A stretch of DNA of 64,000 nucleotides from Cheiracanthium punctorium (taxonomy: Eukaryota; Arthropoda; Arachnida; Araneae; Cheiracanthiidae): positions 106,741 through 170,740 of the forward strand of contig JAWZYV010012402.1 in the NCBI GenBank assembly GCA_038373885.1, given 5' to 3'. The position numbers and the translations under genes are program-made. The notes beneath the pieces were generated by a model that saw only the letters and a list, made by a program, of their open reading frames with translations, made no database searches and was not told the origin of the DNA. Shown piece after piece: positions 46,833-57,192 of the stretch. Position 1 is the stretch's first letter; the number at the start of each line of letters is the position of its first letter.

Positions 46833-48860
46833 AGGCTATAAATGTATCTTAAAGTAGAAAGATAATTCAACTCATCTTCGTTTAGAAATATATTTATTTC
46901 AATTCCATTCATTATCACGGAAAAATAACGTTCAATAAATACTTGTCACATATTTTTGCTTTCATGCCTTTTAAGATGCAATTTATTCCAGGAAAAACTT
47001 ATGTATATGTAAAAAAAAAAAAAAAGTTACTATTACATTTGTTTGTTCATCTTAAAATACACTGGAATAAAATAAACTAGAAGTTTCTGTAGAAAATTTT
47101 ACTTAATTGAAGTTTTAGACGTATTTCGTATTTTGTATGTATTAAGAAAATAAATGTATTTTGTATTTTTTCAATTTAGAAAGCATTTTTCATTTTGTAA
47201 TTTTTCGTGTTTGAATAAATGTAATTTGTATTTTGCATCGAAAATACATTTTTTTTTATGTATTGCCCAACTCTGCTTCTGTAGTTGCTTTCAAAGAGCA
47301 TTGCAGAGCAAGCAGTAATTATTTTTATTTCCAACGGAGGGGAGAGTATGAGGGAGCGTCCTCTAAGTGAAACTGTACTCCCCCTCTCTAAACAACGGGG
47401 ATGAGGGGGAGAAAAGCAATAAACTTTAGGTTTACCCTTGCCGATCTCTGGAAGATAGGCGGAAGGTTCGCTGGTGTTTTTGCAATCCAACGCCCCCCCC
47501 CCCTCCTCGAGGAACGCCTGGCCTCTCATCACAGCTGGATAACTCACCTCTTTCTTGCAGTAATTAGGGGGAGAAAAGTGCTTTGAAGCCGTTCGTCATC
47601 ATGCCGAATATTTTGTTTTTTGTGTATACAGCTTATGTTGACCGAACCTCCTTCTCCTGCCGGCCTTAAACATGTGAGAGAAGATACTTTTTTGTTTTGT
47701 TTATCGTTGAAAAATAACGATTTCAATTTGTGGATATTAATTTCTTTCGGAAAGTGAAGTAAGCGATTTATATTTTCAGAGTTGAAGTGAACATTAGAGT
47801 ATTATATTTAAATGATTATCAAATGTGTGTGCTATTTTAAAGTGCTATTTTAATGTTGATAAAAGAAAAAATTATTTGATATATCTGCACATGTTTTGAT
47901 TAATATAGTATTTTCATTAAGGTAAGTTTGCAATTGAATTGTGTTATTAAATATTTTATTTCAATTGAAGTTTTATATAGGTCTTAGTATTATTAAATTA
48001 ATGCTTAAATTTCTACTTTAGTACCTACATTTCCTGAAGATTTGAATATTTGTTATTTGCATACTATGACATAGCTTAGATTCATTTGATTATTTACCTG
48101 AAATGACTTACCGATTGCGACCCTTAACTTGACACAAATTCTAATTTAATTTACATGAGATTATGTCATTTTATTCACTGAAAAGTCACTTGAAAATTTC
48201 TGACAAAATCATGCACCCGAGTACGATAAGTTAACGAAAACAACAAATACCTATTGTGTCAATGTAAATAAAAATTTTTCTTGCATTATGTTAGGTTTGC
48301 TTAAATGTAGATGTTTTATTTTGAATATTTACTGTGTGAAATTTGTGTGTGTCAAAATGATCGTCTATTATTTCCTTTATTGAATAATGATGCCCTAACC
48401 ATATTTTTACATGTAATAAGAATTTAAATTTACCTAGACGGTTAACTAGTAATAAAACCTCTGAGGAGAGTATTCGCCGACAGATTGTTAAGAAATTCTA
48501 GTAATAACCAAATAAAAAAGTACAACAAGACATTGCTAGAAAAAAAAAAAAATATGCCAGGTCACTTAAATGCAGTACCTCTGGCAGGCTATCATTTATT
48601 GAATTACCTTGCAAAATTCTTCTAGCAAACTTTCGTGTTAGTACTGCTGTTTCACAGCTATGGTTTTCGCTATTTTCTACACACTATGCACATTTTTTTT
48701 ACATTGCCTTTACATTAAATAAATTTACTCCATTTTGCCAATTATCAAATTTATCTTTATTCCATTCACTTTATGCCATGCAAGCCAAAGCCATAAGTAT
48801 TTGCCAAAGAAAATGAATGTCAGTCATGTTTATTCCCTTTTGTTTAATTATATTACTATA
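46833..48860. other. About 2 kb, palindromic repeat relic only
   Basis: 47100-47276 is the reverse-oriented relative of the 21709 repeat (AAATACA/TGTATTT chains ending TTGCCCAACTCTG). 47330-47600 is C/G-tract rich with opposed open frames of no recognisable content. 47750-48860 is AT-rich with nothing supported. Confidence 0.45.
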
Positions 48861-50965
48861 CTAGCTGCGTGCCCGTTCTCCGCACGGTAGGGAACGAAAC
48901 TTTTTCTTACATGTATAGTTCGAATTGATTCCAGTGATTTGGGATCCAAAAATAAGCAAAATGATTTTACTCTTGGCGTAAAGTTACTCATTAGTTATTT
49001 GTAAAGTTAGTATAAATACTGACCTGAGACCATTGTTAATATTATGACGCAAAAAATTATGTCGGTGTCATTCGCGATTAGAAAAGAAAAGCGTGACGGT
49101 TTGCAATGAAAATTCCTAATTTTCAAAATGTCTCATTTCTACATCATACTCTTAGATTTAAGTTATGCCATTAATACCTTAGATACTACATGATGTGGAA
49201 AACCATTTTATTTTACAATTAAAATAAATAGTTGTGTACCCGCTCTTCGCAAGGCAAGAAGAGAACATTTTCCTAAAATGTGATCATAACTACTTGTGAC
49301 AAAACAGAATCTGCAAGAAAAAAGAAAGTTCTGTTACAGTCTTGAAACTACCGCGGGATATATTAACGCGACGTAGAATTACTTAATTTTTAGTTAGCTG
49401 TGATGTAATACGGCTGTTGGAAAATGAATAGAAGATTTAGTTTCACGAAATATTTATTAATGCGGTATATTGTGCTTTGATCAATATTGCCTTAGCATAT
49501 CTACTTACTATTATTTATGCTTTTACTGATACCAATACAATATATTTTTGTTTTGCAACCGTTAATGCTTAATTTAAGGAAACGGTTTAGATATTTGCCC
49601 CGAATGTAGTCTTTTACTCTTTGGTGATTCTTTGCAATTTACGCATAAGCATTAACGATAATCATTTCACGTTATGGTTGCCACTAAATCTACTCTCCAT
49701 TAATTTTTACGCATAATTCTTCTCAGATTGGCGTATTTAGCACCAGGGCCCTGTTATCGCACGGGCAAATCGGGACTTTGCAGAGGGCTCTCGGCTCGAA
49801 TTGGCCCCTAATTTCAAATGTTGTTGTTTTTTTTAACAAAATTGTATGAAAAATAAAACAAATTTCATAGATGGGGTCCCCTGTTGGTCATAATCAGGTC
49901 CTGTTTAACAAACGCAATATATTTCCTGCGATTAGCTCAATTGAAAATAATGCTGGATCATTCACTGGTGAAAAAACAACATTCCATTCTTTTTCTAGCA
50001 ACGTGAAATAAAATATAGAAATATTTCATGCGTATCGTATGTTTTGCTTGTGAGTCCGTTATTCTGATTGAATTTCCAAAGGGGTTTTAAACTCGTGACA
50101 TCAAAATGACGAATATTTCACATGCGAAAACTCATTTATTTTTAAGTAATTTTATTTATTTTTTCAACTGGCAATTTTAATCGTTGTTACTGTCTCCAAG
50201 ACAACCAAACCGCAAGATATCATTCCGAAATTTTAAGCAGCTGCTATTGAAATGAAAATTCTTCTTTACCTTAAAATTCGTAAAAAATCTCCTAATTTAT
50301 ATTTTCCTCTGGTTTCTCTTTTAAAAGAGGGCGAAATGTATGCTCCGTCATTTGACAAAATATAAAAAAGTTATGAAGGATAGAATTCAAGATGCAACAG
50401 TTTTAAAAACATTTTACGAAAGTCAGCGTCAAATTTAATTTTATTTGAGAAATTCCCAAAAATCTGCAAATTATGTTACACAATCCGACCAAACAGTTTT
50501 TAAAGAAAATTTTCTCCTGTATCCGATGATGTAAATATCGTTTTTTTGCGAGTGTAATTACCAGCGTTATTACGTATTAACCGAGAAAAATCGCTAAAAA
50601 TCGGACAAAACATAAAATAAAACATTTTTTAATTCGAATTTCGAAAAAATCGCTTCGAGGCGTGTTAGGATCTGTCCCAGTGAACCTGTATGCAAAATTC
50701 GGTCGGTCTGCGACCAACCGTCTCGGCGCATGCTCACGAATGTGTTGAAATTGGACATTTGAGTAGCTGTCTACCCTGAAAATTCCGAAAAATCGTTAAA
50801 AATTAGGGAACGGGTGGATTGCCAGAATTTTAAATTAGCCTACGGCCTATTCTATGTCCTTTTACGTGTATGTGCACAATTTCAAGCCGATCGGTCTGAC
50901 GGTGTGGGAGGAGTTCCCGGACAAATAAACAAACAAACAAACAGATAAAACTTTTATATAATAGA
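48861..50965 (-). mobile_element. Helitron (non-autonomous), minus strand
   Basis: On the minus strand the element begins TCTATTATATAAAAGTTTTA, runs through TCTGTTTGTTTGTTTG and GTCCGGGAACTCC, and ends CGTGCGGAGAACGGGCACGC then AGCTAG. The end has a small hairpin (CGTGC/GCACG) a few bases before CTAG. The host base before the 5' end is A and after the 3' end is T, exactly as Helitrons insert. No Rep/helicase frame is present in its 2105 bp. A second, weaker copy of the 3' end (CTTGCGAAGAGCGGGTACAC) lies inside at about 49225-49262, suggesting a nested or tandem end. Confidence 0.78.
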
Positions 50966-51305
50966 TTGTTGTTGTACAGTATTGTTGTATCCCACCTAGG
51001 TTGTAAATATTTTACTTGTGATATTTTTGAAAAATTTGTGCACACTCATTGTTTATTGTAAGATTTTGGTACTATTGCATCATTATGTTTTGTCAAATTT
51101 TAGAAACTGCATCCTGCCTCTTAAGTATTGTACAACATAACTGCAGCATTCTAGTCAGAAAAATTTAAGGTGTCCAAACTTGAAAATTAGATTAGTTCAC
51201 AGTTTTTAAGATTAGGTTGCAAGGACGTCCGACTTGCAAGTGAGAGACTGGCCACCTCAATGATATTGCTCGTCAGACTTCTTTTGCCGGGGGGGGGGGG
51301 GATAT
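50966..51305. other. Short spacer, no gene seen
   Basis: AT-rich until a 13-G run at about 51289-51301 immediately before the solo LTR. Confidence 0.5.
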
Positions 51306-51784
51306 TGTGATGTATAAAAAGGTAGTTTGGGTTTTACTAGTTTGGGTATTGTTCAAGCGGGTACTTTCACTGTAAGTTTTGCTTTCCTGTCATACTTGCC
51401 ACGTGCGCTCTGGAGCTATGTTTTATTTCTTTAGTTAATAGCCAGACACCAGGTCCTCGATTCTGTGTTCTTTTCAGTTTACACGTGTTACCACGCCTTT
51501 GTAACCCCGGATGCAGGTCATGTTAATAAATGTATGGAATTCAATTAGAGATAAGAGAGAGGCGGAGTTATGTCTTAGCATACCACGTGGTATGATGAGC
51601 GTAAAAACGCCCGCACCTCGAAAATCGGCAGACTTCTGCCACTAGAGCTGCTTAACTACTCCACGCAGATTTTCGTACCCGTCTGCCCTCCCCTCTTCTC
51701 ACTCATGTTGTAACTTAAAGATTATGTTCAATAAACAGTTACCTGCCTTAACTCTGGAACTTTACTGGAAAATCTGACGTCTCA
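51306..51784 (+). mobile_element. Solo LTR, copy 2
   Basis: Begins TGTGATGTATAAAAAGG and ends GACGTCTCA; AATAAA near 51731. Same family and orientation as 28038-28517. Flanked by GATAT on the left and TATAT on the right, a possible 5-bp TSD with one mismatch. No gag-pol next to it. Confidence 0.82.
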
Positions 51785-51969
51785 TATATATATCTATTTA
51801 AATAAAATTTGACTTTTCTCTGTACATTTCTTTGAATTAAAAAATTTTGCAATTTCTATCCGTTTCAAGCACTCGGGAATCCGATGCGACCCTCAAAAAA
51901 AGTTTGTCTGTCTGTCATTCTGTCATTCTGTCATTTTGTCATTCTGTCCGTGATGCTTTTTTTGTTTAA

Positions 51970-53450
51970 GCATCACGTAAAAACGACTGAAGCGAATGAT
52001 ATGAAATTTGGTGTCATGATAGGTGGTCACAAAACTTAAAACTAAGGCGTCCTATTTTCAAAAAAATCATGATTGGATTTTGAGATTTTGCGAAAATCCT
52101 TTCAAACTGCGTAAATTTGTGTTCAAGCATCACGTAAAAACGACTGAAGCGAATGATATGAAATTGAGTGACAATATAGGTGGTCACTCAACTTAAAACA
52201 TAGGCGTCGAATTTTTAAAAAATCTTGATTAGATTTTCAGATTTTGCGAAAATCGTTTCAAACTGCGTAAATTTGTGCTCAAGTATCATGCAAAAACGAC
52301 TGAAGCGAATGATATGAAATTGGGTGTCATGATAGGTGGTCACTCAACTTAAAACATAGGCGTCCTATTTTTAAAAAAATCCTGATTGGATTTTGAGACT
52401 TTGCGAAAATCCTTTCAAACTGCGTAAATTTGTGTTCAAGCATCAAGTAAAAACGACTGAAGTGAATGATATGAAATTGGGTGTCATGATAGGTGGTCAC
52501 TCAACTTAAAACATAGGCGTCGAATTAAAAAAAAATCTTGATTAGATTTTGAAATTTTGCGAAAATCATTTCAAACTGCGGAAATTTGTGTTCGCACATT
52601 ACGTAATAACTGCAAAGGAGAAAAAATGATATTTGGTGAAAGGATAGGTGGTCACTCACCTTAAACTATAAGCATCTAATTAAAAAAGATCCATCAGATT
52701 TCGTAGGGATGGACGCGAGACGACTTTTTGCGAGACGAGACAGAGATTTACAGCTTTTTTGCGAGACGAGACAAACATTTTTAACATTATGATATAGGGA
52801 TTTTTGCGAGACGAGAGAAGCTTTTTCGGCTGTTTTGCGAGACGCGAGACGCCAATTTTTCGTCTCGCGTCCATCCCTAAGATTTCGAGATTTTGTTAAA
52901 ATCGTTTAAAACTGAGTGAATCTTTGTTCCCGTATTACGTAATAACGACTAAAGCGAATGATATGAAATTTGGTCACACGATAGATGGTTGCTCAACATA
53001 AACTATAGGAGTACAATTTTTTAAACATTTTTATTAGATTTTGAGATTTTGTGAAAATTCTCTCAAAATACGTTTATATTTCTTCAAACATCACGTAATA
53101 ACGACTAATACGAATGATACGAAATTGAGTGATATGATAGGTAGTTACTAATCTTAATTTATAGGCGTTGAATTTTAAAAATATTTTGCTTACATTTTGA
53201 GATTTTTCGAAAATTGTTTTAAAATGCTGAAAATTTGTTCCAGCATCACGAAATAAAGACTGCAGGGAATGAAACGAATTTGGGTGACAGGATAGGTTGT
53301 CACTCAACTTAAATTCTAGGCTTCAAATTTTTCAAAAATGTTGATTAAATTTTGAGATTTTGCGAAAATTATTTCAATATGCGTCAATATTCGTTCGCGC
53401 ATCGCATAATTACGACTAAAGCGAATGAAATGATATTACTTAGTTACTCT
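51970..53450 (+). repeat. ~157-bp tandem array in Helitron copy 1, nine units
   Basis: Unit markers GCATCACGTAAAAACGACTG with GCGAATGATATGAAATT lie at about 51970, 52127, 52283, 52440, 52596, 52932, 53089, 53243 and 53400. Spacing is 154-157 bp throughout, once the 176-bp MITE and its 8-bp duplication are removed from unit 5. The second half of each unit has TTTTGAGATTTTGCGAAAAT. Units 1-4 are most alike. Units 5-9 each have their own diagnostic changes, shared with the matching units of copy 2. Confidence 0.92.
52704..52879. mobile_element. hAT MITE with perfect TIRs and 8-bp TSD
   Basis: TAGGGATGGACGCGAGACG at the left and its exact complement at the right; flanked by AGATTTCG at 52696-52703 and 52880-52887. 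The interior repeats TTTTTGCGAGACGAGA about four times. It interrupts unit 5 of the Helitron array; the matching unit of copy 2 (near 54190) lacks it and shows the empty site. Confidence 0.96.
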
Positions 53451-53612
53451 CTAACCTGCAATAATTTAACAATACATAAAAATTATAACTTCGCTTTCTT
53501 TACTTTGGCAACATACTACATCCATTCTGTGTACTCCTACAATGCTGACGAAAGTTCTTGCTTTTTGGAAATTTTCATTCACTAACACGTCGAGGACGGG
53601 TACTTCAGCTAG

Positions 53613-54925
53613 TTATATAAATAAAATTAGACTTTTGTCTGTACATTTCTTGGAATTCAAAAATTTTGCGATTTTTATCCGTTTCAAGCACCCGGGAATC
53701 CGATGCGACCCTCAAAGAAAGTTTGTCTGTCATTCTGTCGTTCTGTCATTCTGTCCGTGACGCTTTTTTTGTTTAAGCATCACGTTAAAACGACTGGAGC
53801 GAATGATATGAAATTGCGTGTCATGATAGGTGGTCACTCAACTTAAAATATAGGAGTCGAATTTTAAAAAAAATCTTGATTAGAACTTCAGATTTTGCGA
53901 AAATCGTTTCAAACTGCGTAAATTTGTGTTCAAGCATCACGTAAAAACGACTGAAGCGAATGATATGAAATTTGGTGTCATGTGATAGATGGTCACTCAA
54001 CTTAAAACATAGGCGTCCAATTAAAAAAAAATCTTCATTGAATTTTGAGATTTTGCGAAAATCTTTTCAAACTGCGTAAATTTGTGTTCGCACATCACGT
54101 AATAACTGCAAAGGTGAAAAAATAATATTTGGTGAAATGATAGGTGGTGACTCACCTTAAACTATAAGCATCTAATTTTTAAAAAATCCATCAGATTTCG
54201 AGATTTTGCGAAAATCATTTCAAACTGAGTGAATCTTTGGTCCCGTATTACGTAATAACGACTAACGCGAATTATATGGAATTTGGTCACATGATAGATG
54301 GTTGCTCAACATAAACTATAGGTGTCCAATTTTTTAACCATTTTTATTAGATTTTGAGATTTTGTGAAAATTCTCTAAAAATACGTTTATATTTCTTCAA
54401 GCATCACGTAATTACGACTAATACGAATGATACGAAATTTGGTGATATGATAGGTAGTTGCTAATCTTAATTTATAGGTGTTGAATTTTAAAAATATTTT
54501 GATTACATTTTGAGATTTTGCGAAAATCGTTTTAAAATGCTGAAATTTTGTTCCAGCATCACGAAATAAAGACTGCAGGGAATGAAACGAAATTGGGTGA
54601 CATGATAGGTTGTCACTCAACTTAAATTCTAGGCTTCAAATTTTTCAAAAATGTTGATTAGATTTTGATATTTTGCGAAAATTATTTCAATATGAGTAAA
54701 TATTTGTTCGCGCATCACATAATTACGACTAAAGCGAATGAAATGATATTACTTAGTTACTCTCTAACCTGCAATATTTTAACAATACATAAAAATTATA
54801 ACTTCGCTTTCTTTACTTTGGCAATATCCTACATCCATTCTGTGTACTCCTACAATGCTGACGAAAGTTCTTGCTTTTAGGTAATTTGCATTCACTAACC
54901 CGTCAAGGGCGGGTACTTCAGCTAG
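53613..54925 (+). mobile_element. Helitron, tandem copy 2
   Basis: Begins directly after the CTAG of copy 1 with TTATATAAATAAAATTAGAC, the same 5' end with TC changed to TT. Ends GGGCGGGTACTTCAGCTAG followed by T, with the hairpin ACCCGTC/GGCGGGT 7 bases upstream of CTAG. It carries seven ~157-bp units instead of nine; units like 3 and 4 of copy 1 are missing. The head-to-tail junction without spacer fits rolling-circle tandem synthesis better than two independent insertions. Confidence 0.8.
53777..54770 (+). repeat. ~157-bp tandem array in Helitron copy 2, seven units
   Basis: Markers at about 53777, 53934, 54092, 54248, 54404, 54556 and 54713. The third carries AATAACTGCAAAGGTGAAAA like unit 5 of copy 1, the sixth carries AAATAAAGACTGCAGGGAAT like unit 8, and the last ends in the same ATGATATTACTTAGTTACTC as unit 9. 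Confidence 0.9.
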
Positions 54926-55006
54926 TATATATATATATATATATAACTAATAAGTAAAACACAAAACATACTGCAAATAATACATACCTCGCATGATAAA
55001 GATAAC

Positions 55007-55175
55007 AGGGAGTTTTTGCGCTACGTTTCTTCCCACGGTAACGCTAACGTTAAATGCCATCGGACAATACAGCGCATGTGCACGGATAAATTCCGAAAGC
55101 TGATTGGTCAAAGAACTCCGAATAGCGGATAGCGTTAGCGTTAACGTGGGAAGAAACGTAGTGCAAAAACTCCCT
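55007..55175. mobile_element. MITE with ~46-bp TIRs
   Basis: The left AGGGAGTTTTTGCGCTACGT and right complement AGGGAGTTTTTGCACTACGT match with one difference, and pairing continues through TTCTTCCCAC and GTAACGCTAACG. Flanked by AAC on both sides, a possible 3-bp TSD as in PIF/Harbinger elements. 169 bp, non-coding. Confidence 0.88.
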
Positions 55176-56694
55176 AACAGCTAGAAGCAAGAAATAGAAA
55201 CCACAATTTGAAAAAATAATAATAAAAATTTATAAAAGTTGAGCCAAATAAAGCGCAATAATTATTGTGAAAATAGAATGGAACGGAAATTATAACCACT
55301 GTCACCATCACCAGGAGCCACAAACAGTGGATTATAATTAAAATCAAACAAAATAGTAGGGTTTCAGTTGTGTGGCATATCAAAAGAGATATTTACTCCA
55401 GAGATTCTGGGCTCTACCCTACTATATAAAGGAAAAAAAGAAATAAGAAAGATAACAAAAAGTAGAAATAGCATTGATAAATCTACATACCAGACTTGAG
55501 CACATGGAAGAAAGATGGAAAACAAGTAATACGTGTTGCCAATGTTAAGAATTGTAAAAAGTGAAAAATGATGTTGCCACAAAATAAAAGTTTAAAAGTG
55601 GAAAGAAGAATGTATAGGTATTGCCAAATACTAAAAGGTAATATTATTATACTTTATGAGTATCCAGGTATATTAATATAATTAAAGATATATAGAATAA
55701 TAATGCATTAAAATTATTTAATAAAATAGATATTATAGCCAATTAAATATAACATAATTTTTTAGAAAATGTAATGATTATTAATGGTGACAAAGTATGA
55801 ATAATAGGTTATTTATTGTATGACAGAAGATTAATCTAATAAATTAAATGTTTTTAGTATTATTAAATAACGGTAGGACTGAATAATTAAATATAGGAAC
55901 CCCCCCCCTTTTTTTATCCCTCCAGATAGTAAGGGAGTAAGAAGCTAGTAAGGGACCGTCTTGAAAATGGCCGAGAAAATGGATTAAATGTATGATTTTG
56001 AAAGTTCCATAACTCGGTCAGTTTTTATCGTAATAAAATAAAACTTTTTGGGTTTACTTTGTTTTTGTGCACTGCATCTTTTCCTAAATATAAGTGATAG
56101 GACCTGGGGACCGTATAAAAATTTAATTTTTTTAATTCTTTTCTAAATGGGTTTTTTGGTTCGAAAAGCACGTAAAAACATTCTTTACCTTTTTAAAAAC
56201 ATTTTTCAAATAGGAAGTGCATATCTAAGCCGAACGGTTCGGGAATTAGCTATTGGGTCACATTAAGGCTGGACACCCTGTATATACATGTATGCATGTA
56301 TGTATATATATATATGCATGTATGTATATTGTATATTTTTTGCCATGTGGATGAATTCATTCTTTGAGTATATAATATAGTGTGATGATTTGTGATTGTT
56401 TCTCACAAATATGCACATGATTTATAGGATCGAAGATTGATATTAACCACTTTGACAAGCATTCGAAACGCGCTATGGAATGTGCGAAACGAAAAATGAG
56501 TGTAGAAAGTGAGAGAACTGGTCTCCCATTGACCGAATTATATATATATTTTAAATATTTTGCTCATAATTCGGTATTCGTTAGGTAATTTTACGTAAAA
56601 ATGATTATTGCGGGGGCAACTCTCAAATGGAGGCCCCGGTTGCCCTCCCGTAAAACTAGTCCTAATGGTACACTTTGCAAACAGTATTTATTAA
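55176..56694. other. No gene seen; TA-rich simple sequence
   Basis: Includes a C-run/T-run at 55903-55917, ATGCATGTATGTATATATAT microsatellite at about 56280-56330, and GGACACCCTGTATATA near 56269, which resembles the end of a Tc1/mariner-like repeat read in reverse. No partner end found. Confidence 0.4.
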
Positions 56695-56914
56695 GGGTTG
56701 CCCGGGTTCTGTAGTGGATAGAGAGCTATTCTAACCTCTCCGCGGGTCTGAGTTCGATTTCCGGCACGGACTTGTGTGTCGTTTCTTCAGTCCCTTCATA
56801 CGAGGGAACGCTGGTGCACCTGTTAGGTGCCTCCTTAGTAAAGAGACCCGTAATTACGACCTTGGTAGTGGCCAACTCCTATAAACGGTAAGTGCCAGCT
56901 ATTAGAAAAAAAAT
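56695..56914 (+). mobile_element. tRNA-derived SINE, family A
   Basis: Head with GTAGTGGATAGAGAGC (A box) and GAGTTCGATTTCC (B box), body CAGTCCCTTCATACGAGGGA, GCACCTGTTAGGTGCCTCC, TAGTAAAGAGACCCGTAATT and TAGTGGCCAACTCC, then an A-rich end. Same layout as 16224-16436 and, in reverse, 9515-9775. Confidence 0.82.
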
Positions 56915-56980
56915 AGTATTCATAAAGATGAAGTATAGTTAGAATTTGAAAAAAAAACACTCAAAATCCTGGTGTTAAAC

Positions 56981-57192
56981 GATAAAATAAATAAAAACTT
57001 TGTGAAGAAACTCGCATAAAATGTTACTTATAACATGTTAGGAACGTTTCAACAGAAAATTCTTTCGGTTTCACAGCGAAACGAAAGGCTTTGTCTGATG
57101 AAGACCGAAAACATTTTTGGTCGTAACGTTCGTAACGTGTTATAAGTAACATTTTATGTGTGTTTTTTCACAAAGCTTTTATTTATTTTATA
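56981..57192. mobile_element. MITE with ~65-bp TIRs
   Basis: ATAAAATAAATAAAAACTTT GTGAAGAAAC... at the left pairs with the complement at 57126-57192, including AAATGTTACTTATAACA on both arms. About 80 bp of loop holds GTTTCACAGCGAAAC, itself a small palindrome. No TSD assigned. Confidence 0.82.

Larger units (their letters stand above)
51793..53612 (+). mobile_element. Helitron, tandem copy 1
   Basis: Starts TCTATTTAAATAAAATTTGA after an A, and ends GGACGGGTACTTCAGCTAG followed by T, with an ACGTC/GACG(G)GT hairpin just upstream of the end. These are Helitron hallmarks: 5' TC, 3' hairpin then CTAG, insertion between A and T. Inside: CCGTTTCAAGCACTCGGGAA, a TCTGTCATTCTG simple repeat, nine ~157-bp tandem units (51970-53450) and a hAT MITE in unit 5. 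No coding capacity. The next copy begins at the following base. Confidence 0.8.

Noticed and set aside
28038..51784. The two 480-bp LTRs as the ends of one 23 kb retrotransposon
   Set aside because: No primer-binding site after the first, no polypurine tract before the second, no gag-pol between them, and different flanking bases. Two solo LTRs are simpler.
51970..54770. CRISPR-like array
   Set aside because: Units are ~157 bp, head to tail and similar throughout, with no short-repeat/unique-spacer alternation, in a eukaryotic genome. It is an ordinary tandem repeat inside Helitrons.
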